Source of the DNA: DATJGF01 sp035495315
Lineage (GTDB): Bacteria > Verrucomicrobiota > Verrucomicrobiia > Limisphaerales > UBA8199
Direction of reading: 5' to 3'
NCBI GenBank assembly: GCA_035495315.1
Contig: DATJGF010000196.1
Location: 8,977 to 72,976, forward strand
Length of the DNA stretch: 64,000 bases
The notes beneath the pieces were generated by a model. The model had not been told where the DNA came from, searched no databases, and saw only the letters and a program-made list of their open reading frames with translations. This document shows, one piece after another, positions 60,100 through 64,000 of the stretch. How positions within the stretch are numbered: the stretch's first letter is position 1; every line of letters starts with the position of its first letter. Both the position numbers and the translations under genes were made by a program.

Positions 60100-61506
60100 A
60101 TGTCTAATCTGGAAAAAAAAGAATCTGATCAGGTAGGCTTGCGTTCGGAAGGCGATGTGAATTTGTCGCAGAACCGGCGGGTCTGGGCCACCGAACACGT
60201 CGATGCCGCGACTCGCAAACTCCTTGATGACGATGCGCGCTACTTCCTGCACCAGTCGCTTTCGACGCCGTGTCTCAACGTCCTGAAGGCCTCCGCCGGC
60301 GCCAGCATCACCGATCTGCAAGGACGCGAACTCCTCGATTTCCACGGTAACTCGGTTCACCAGGTCGGCTTCGGCAATCCTCGAGTGATCGAGGCGATAA
60401 TCAAGCAATTGCGGGAATTGCCGTTTTGCCCACGCCGGTACACTAACGTCCCGGCCATCAATCTAGCGCGGAAACTTGCCGAACTTGCGCCGGGCGACCT
60501 GAATCGGGTCCTGTTCGCGCCGGGTGGCACGGTGGCAATCGGCATGGCGATCAAGCTCGCCCGCGCCGCGACTGGCCGGCACAAGATGATCTCGATGTGG
60601 GATTCGTTTCACGGCGCGTCGCTCGATGCGATCTCGGTGGGCGGCGAGGCGGTGTTTCGGCGCGACAGCGGGCCATTGCTGCCCGGGTGCGAGCATGTGC
60701 CTCCGCCCGATTCCTGGCATTGTCCATGGGATTGCCGCGGTTCCTGCTCGCTGAAGTGCGCCGATTACATTGAGTACGTTTTGGAGAAGGAAGGCGATGT
60801 CGCCGCCGTCATTGGCGAGACGGTTCGCAACATCCCGCTGGTTCCACCACCGGATTACTGGCGGAAAGTCCGCGCCGCGTGCGATAAACATGGCGCGTTA
60901 TTGATCTTGGATGAAATCCCCACTGGGCTTGGCCGCACTGGTCGGATGTTCGCCTGCGAACATTATGGGATTGTGCCGGATATGCTGGTGCTGGGCAAAG
61001 CGCTCGGTGGGGGTATCATGCCGATCGCCGCGCTGCTGGCACGCGAACATCTGAACGTGGCCGCCGACCGCGCTATCGGCCACTACACGCACGAAAAAAG
61101 TCCCGTCGCCGCAGCCGCGGCACTCGCGACGATTGACTTTATTGAGTCGGAAAACCTCCTTGAAAAGACCCGCGAAATGTCGGCGTTTGCTTTGGCCCAA
61201 CTCGAGAAGATGAAGCAACGGCACCCGATTATTGGAGATGTGCGCGGGTTGGGTTTGATTCTTGGGGTCGAGTTGGTGCGCGATCGTAAGACCATGGAGC
61301 GCCATTCCGACGCGGCCGATCGGGTCATGTACGACGCATTGAGTCGCGGCTTGAGTTTCAAAGTCGCGATGGGCAACGTTTTGCTCCTGGCGCCGGCATT
61401 GACGATTACTCGCAAAGAGATGCAGCGCGCCCTGAAAATTCTGGAGGAGTCAATTGCTGTGATGACGGGAAAAGAGAAGCAGGCACGTCGTGCTTTGAAA
61501 CGTTAA
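60100..61506 (+). CDS. pbfA: PbfA-like PLP enzyme ((R)-1-hydroxy-2-aminoethylphosphonate ammonia-lyase / class III aminotransferase family)
   Basis: The product is 468 residues. The class III aminotransferase fold shows the PLP lysine at about K300 (LVLGKALGGGIMPIAALLAR) and the cofactor Asp in LILDEIPTGLGRTGRMFACE. The N-terminal block RYFLHQSLSTPCLNVLKASA, FHGNSVHQVGFGNPRVIEAI, RRYTNVPA and VLFAPGGTVAIGMAIKLARA, plus SMWDSFHGASLDAISVGGEA, is the pattern I associate with PbfA. PbfA deaminates (R)-1-hydroxy-2-aminoethylphosphonate to phosphonoacetaldehyde. The subfamily assignment is by pattern memory; a general omega-transaminase is the alternative. Neighbours are two alkaline-phosphatase-superfamily genes, but no phnW/phnX/phnY is seen. 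Confidence 0.72.
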   Translation: MSNLEKKESDQVGLRSEGDVNLSQNRRVWATEHVDAATRKLLDDDARYFLHQSLSTPCLNVLKASAGASITDLQGRELLDFHGNSVHQVGFGNPRVIEAIIKQLRELPFCPRRYTNVPAINLARKLAELAPGDLNRVLFAPGGTVAIGMAIKLARAATGRHKMISMWDSFHGASLDAISVGGEAVFRRDSGPLLPGCEHVPPPDSWHCPWDCRGSCSLKCADYIEYVLEKEGDVAAVIGETVRNIPLVPPPDYWRKVRAACDKHGALLILDEIPTGLGRTGRMFACEHYGIVPDMLVLGKALGGGIMPIAALLAREHLNVAADRAIGHYTHEKSPVAAAAALATIDFIESENLLEKTREMSAFALAQLEKMKQRHPIIGDVRGLGLILGVELVRDRKTMERHSDAADRVMYDALSRGLSFKVAMGNVLLLAPALTITRKEMQRALKILEESIAVMTGKEKQARRALKR

Positions 61507-61864
61507 AAGGTTAAAAGGTTAAAACGCAAAACTAATCAAGACGTAACAAAAGAATCGCGAGCGAAATGAAATGGAAAGATAGCCTTTCAGAAACTAGGAG
61601 TATGAGGAGATGCAATTGCTAACTGAGATTATAGAATTGCTAACTGAGATTATAAAATGCCTCTCATTAACACCCCGCTTCAGCGGGGTGGCGAAAGTGC
61701 GGGTGTGCCCGAACCGCTTCTTCAGCGGTTTCGATGCGAACTGCAGAGACGGGCAATTCGCGGAGAAGAGCTACCGACGACATTGGAAACCGCAGAATCA
61801 TAAGCTGTTTTCTACGCGTCCATCGCGTCTCTGCGGTTCAAATTGTTATCAAGGAAATGTCCCC
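61507..61864. repeat. Repeat-rich spacer before the phosphoesterase fusion gene
   Basis: It includes GTTAAAAGGTTAAAAGGTTA at 61502, a direct repeat of ATTGCTAACTGAGATTATA (around 61615-61655), a half copy of the CATTAACACCCCGCTTCAGC element (61665-61735), and the CGTCTCTGCGGTTCAAATT tract also present near 58487. No gene. The end bears AAGGAA, the probable ribosome binding site of the next gene. Confidence 0.65.
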
Positions 61865-64000
61865 TTGCTACTTCTTCTTGTACTGGTGACCACTTTTATC
61901 TCGGCGCTAATGCCGTCGCTGGGTTCAAGTCCGAACACGCTTCCCGTTGGCGAAATCGGCAGTAATCTTTACTCGACGCCAATCAACCAGTTGCTGAGCC
62001 CCGCCGGCCGCCAAATCGAGTTACCGGGTCTTCGGCCGCAGGCCTTAGCCTTGAGCCCCAATGGCCGCTTGCTCGCTGTTTCAGGGAAAACCGCCGAGCT
62101 CATTTTGATCGACCCCGTGACCGGACGGATTCTGCAACACGTCGCACTTCCTGCGACTCGCACCAACGAAACGGCTGCCGATGTCGTCTCCAGTCATATC
62201 CTTAAGCCCGACAAAGAAGCCGAAGTGAGTTACACCGGCCTGGTCTTCTCACCGGACGGTTCGCGCATCTATCTCGCCGCCGTCAATGGAAGCATCAAAG
62301 TCTTCGAAGTCCACAAGCAAGGGATGGTCAAAGCTCTCGACAGTTTCGATCTTCCGCCCGCGGATGCGCCGCGGCGAAAAACCGAAATCCCGGCGGGATT
62401 GGCGATCACGCCCGACGGGAAGCGGCTCTATGTCGTATTGAATTTGTCCAACCGCCTGGGCGAGATGGATGCGCAGTCTGGTAAAATTCTTCGCACCTGG
62501 GACATCGGCGTCGCCCCTTATGATGTCGTTTTAAACGGCGACAAGGCATATGTCAGCAATTGGGGCGGGCGCCGTCCTGGGAGCCAGGATATCACCGGTC
62601 CGGCGGGGCGGGGGACCCTGGTGCGGGTCGACCCGGTGCGGTTCATTGCAAACGAGGGTTCGATTTCCGTGATCGATTTGGTTGGCGGCAACACCCGCGC
62701 CGAACTGATCACCGGGTTGCACACCTCGGCGCTTGCCCTGTCACCGAACCTTCGGTATCTGGTCGCTGCCAATGCCGCCAGCGATACTCTCAGCGTCATC
62801 GACACCCGGGACGATCGCATCATGGAGACGATCTGGACCCGCCAAAATCCGGGCGATCTCTTTGGCGCCAGCCCGAATGCCCTGGCCTTCGATAAATCCG
62901 GACGAAGATTGTATGTCTGCAACGGCACGCAGAATGCCGTCGGCGTGGTTGACTTCAATCCTGGCAAATCCAAACTCGCTGGCCTCATCCCGGTCGGCTG
63001 GTTCCCGGGTGCGATCGCTGTCGACTTCCGAAGAAGTGAATTGTATGTCGCCAATATCAAGGGCCTCGCGGGAACCCGTGGCACCGATCTAGGCGAAACG
63101 CATAAGTTCAATACGCACCAGTATCGCGGAATTGTTTCCCTGGTGCCGGTGCCGGACAAAAAGGAGTTGAATCGGCAGACGGAGGTCGCTCTTAACAACA
63201 TGCGTTATCCGCTATTGGCTGCGGCTCAGCTGCCACCGCGTTCCGGCCAACCGGCACGTCCAGTTCCTGAACGAGTCGGCGAGCCGAGCGTTTTTAAACA
63301 TGTCGTCTATCTCATCAAAGAGAATCGGACCTACGACCAGGTGTTTGGTGATATCAAAAGCGGCAATGGCGACCCATCATTGTGCGTCTTCGGTGAGCGC
63401 TTCACGCCCAACCAACACAACATGGTCCGCGAATTCGTCCTCCTCGATAATACCTACTGCTCCGGCCGGATCAGCTCCGATGGACACGAATGGGCAACCA
63501 CCGCCTTCGCCACCGATTACATGGAGAAATCGTTCTGCGGTTTCCCGCGCAGCTATCCCGACGGCATGGAAGACGATGATGTCGATGCCATCGCCTACGC
63601 GCCTTCGGGGTTTATATGGGACAACACCATTGCCAGAGGCCGCACGCTGCGCGATTATGGTGAGTTTGCGATTACGGACAAGGCCTGGGCCGACTCCTCG
63701 AACAAACGCCCGATAAAATTCCTCGATCATTGGCAGGACTTTACCAATGGAACCCAGAACATTCGCATCAGCAGCCGGCCAGCAGTCGAGTCGCTTCGAA
63801 ATTATATCTGCCCGGCCACCGTTGGCTGGGACCTCGATATTCAGGACGTCTTTCGCGCGCGCCAGTTCATTGCAGAACTGAAGGAGTTCGAGCGCAAAGG
63901 CACTTTCCCCAACCTCGTGATCATCTGTTTACCCAACGACCACACCTCAGGAACACACCCCGGTTCCGCAACCCCCGCCGCACAGGTTGCCGATAATGAC
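61865..64000 (+). CDS. YncE-type beta-propeller fused to phosphoesterase domain (3' end outside window)
   Basis: The frame is open from upstream through the right edge, 712 codons visible. I place the start at TTG 61865, eight bases after AAGGAA, because it gives a clean signal peptide (LLLLLVLVTTFISALMPSLG). Residues about 35-400 are a YVTN/YncE-like seven-bladed propeller (RQIELPGLRPQALALSPNGR, AVSGKTAELILIDPVTG, TGLVFSPDGSRIYLAAVNG). From about residue 477 a phosphoesterase/phospholipase-C-type domain begins (KHVVYLIKENRTYDQVFGDI), with GNGDPSLC, SGRISSDGHEW and CLPNDHTSG near the edge. It is known as a bifunctional YncE/alkaline phosphatase family protein. It is probably exported. Confidence 0.8.
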   Translation, partial: MLLLLVLVTTFISALMPSLGSSPNTLPVGEIGSNLYSTPINQLLSPAGRQIELPGLRPQALALSPNGRLLAVSGKTAELILIDPVTGRILQHVALPATRTNETAADVVSSHILKPDKEAEVSYTGLVFSPDGSRIYLAAVNGSIKVFEVHKQGMVKALDSFDLPPADAPRRKTEIPAGLAITPDGKRLYVVLNLSNRLGEMDAQSGKILRTWDIGVAPYDVVLNGDKAYVSNWGGRRPGSQDITGPAGRGTLVRVDPVRFIANEGSISVIDLVGGNTRAELITGLHTSALALSPNLRYLVAANAASDTLSVIDTRDDRIMETIWTRQNPGDLFGASPNALAFDKSGRRLYVCNGTQNAVGVVDFNPGKSKLAGLIPVGWFPGAIAVDFRRSELYVANIKGLAGTRGTDLGETHKFNTHQYRGIVSLVPVPDKKELNRQTEVALNNMRYPLLAAAQLPPRSGQPARPVPERVGEPSVFKHVVYLIKENRTYDQVFGDIKSGNGDPSLCVFGERFTPNQHNMVREFVLLDNTYCSGRISSDGHEWATTAFATDYMEKSFCGFPRSYPDGMEDDDVDAIAYAPSGFIWDNTIARGRTLRDYGEFAITDKAWADSSNKRPIKFLDHWQDFTNGTQNIRISSRPAVESLRNYICPATVGWDLDIQDVFRARQFIAELKEFERKGTFPNLVIICLPNDHTSGTHPGSATPAAQVADND

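Noticed and set aside
1..64000. CRISPR array, rRNA operon, prophage structural genes
   Set aside because: No regularly spaced identical short repeats, no rRNA-like sequence and no phage capsid/tail/terminase patterns were seen.

Overview
The window looks like a chromosome segment of a free-living Verrucomicrobiota-type bacterium (PVC group, probably soil or freshwater). This placement is an inference from gene content and was not tested phylogenetically. Supporting content: a verrucomicrobial-style RNA polymerase omega subunit, prepilin-like H-X9-DG proteins, very large secreted LamG/Ig, kelch and leucine-rich proteins, a WD40 serine/threonine kinase paired with an ECF sigma factor, and many palindromic intergenic repeats of the LTPALSRRE / PLGEGRGE kind. 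There is no rRNA operon, CRISPR array or recognisable intact transposase.

Layout. 1-9.3 kb: the end of a fatty-acid desaturase, a wrecked lpxD, a glycosyltransferase/GH130 operon, a NarL-type regulator, a CheB-CheR remnant, an osmC-rpoZ pair with a divergent LysR gene and a candidate operator, then an empty stretch. 9.3-13.5 kb: secreted proteins, including a kelch protein carrying both a dockerin-like and a cohesin-like module. 13.8-27.6 kb: a region punctuated by two orphan 5' halves of tRNA-Ser(CGA) and closed by the intact tRNA gene. It holds a DUF2959 protein, a sigma-54 activator, a large MscS channel, several decaying genes (a nonsense-interrupted Ca2+/H+ antiporter, a frameshifted FUSC protein and others), and a sigma/kinase pair. 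I read it as two tandem elements integrated at the anticodon loop, without a visible integrase. 27.7-36.9 kb: response regulators, a beta-helix protein, an ECF sigma factor next to a secreted protein with a WKNHG C-terminal module, and a hybrid-free multi-PAS histidine kinase with its regulator.

37.6-42.9 kb: secreted proteins that share a promoter/leader/signal-peptide cassette, an internally duplicated leucine-rich protein and a Cu/Zn superoxide dismutase. 43.2-48.2 kb: an unrecognised module, namely two coiled-coil soluble proteins divergent from a 1270-residue polytopic membrane protein with a periplasmic-binding-like region. This is the best candidate for an undescribed system. 48.4-51.5 kb: a PepSY-like lipoprotein and a two-gene remnant of the ebo pathway (EboD-like synthase and EboF-like phosphatase, GTGA overlap). 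51.7-58.3 kb: dispersed repeats, a Sel1 protein, a prepilin-like protein, a small lipoprotein and a LamG/Ig protein. 58.5-64 kb: an exported phosphodiesterase whose start codon lies at the edge of a palindromic repeat, a PbfA-like PLP enzyme of phosphonate breakdown, and a YncE/phosphoesterase fusion that runs off the window.

The recurring theme is cell-surface and secreted proteins with shared terminal modules, together with active gene decay. At least ten broken genes or gene fragments are visible, most of them in or near the tRNA-Ser region.
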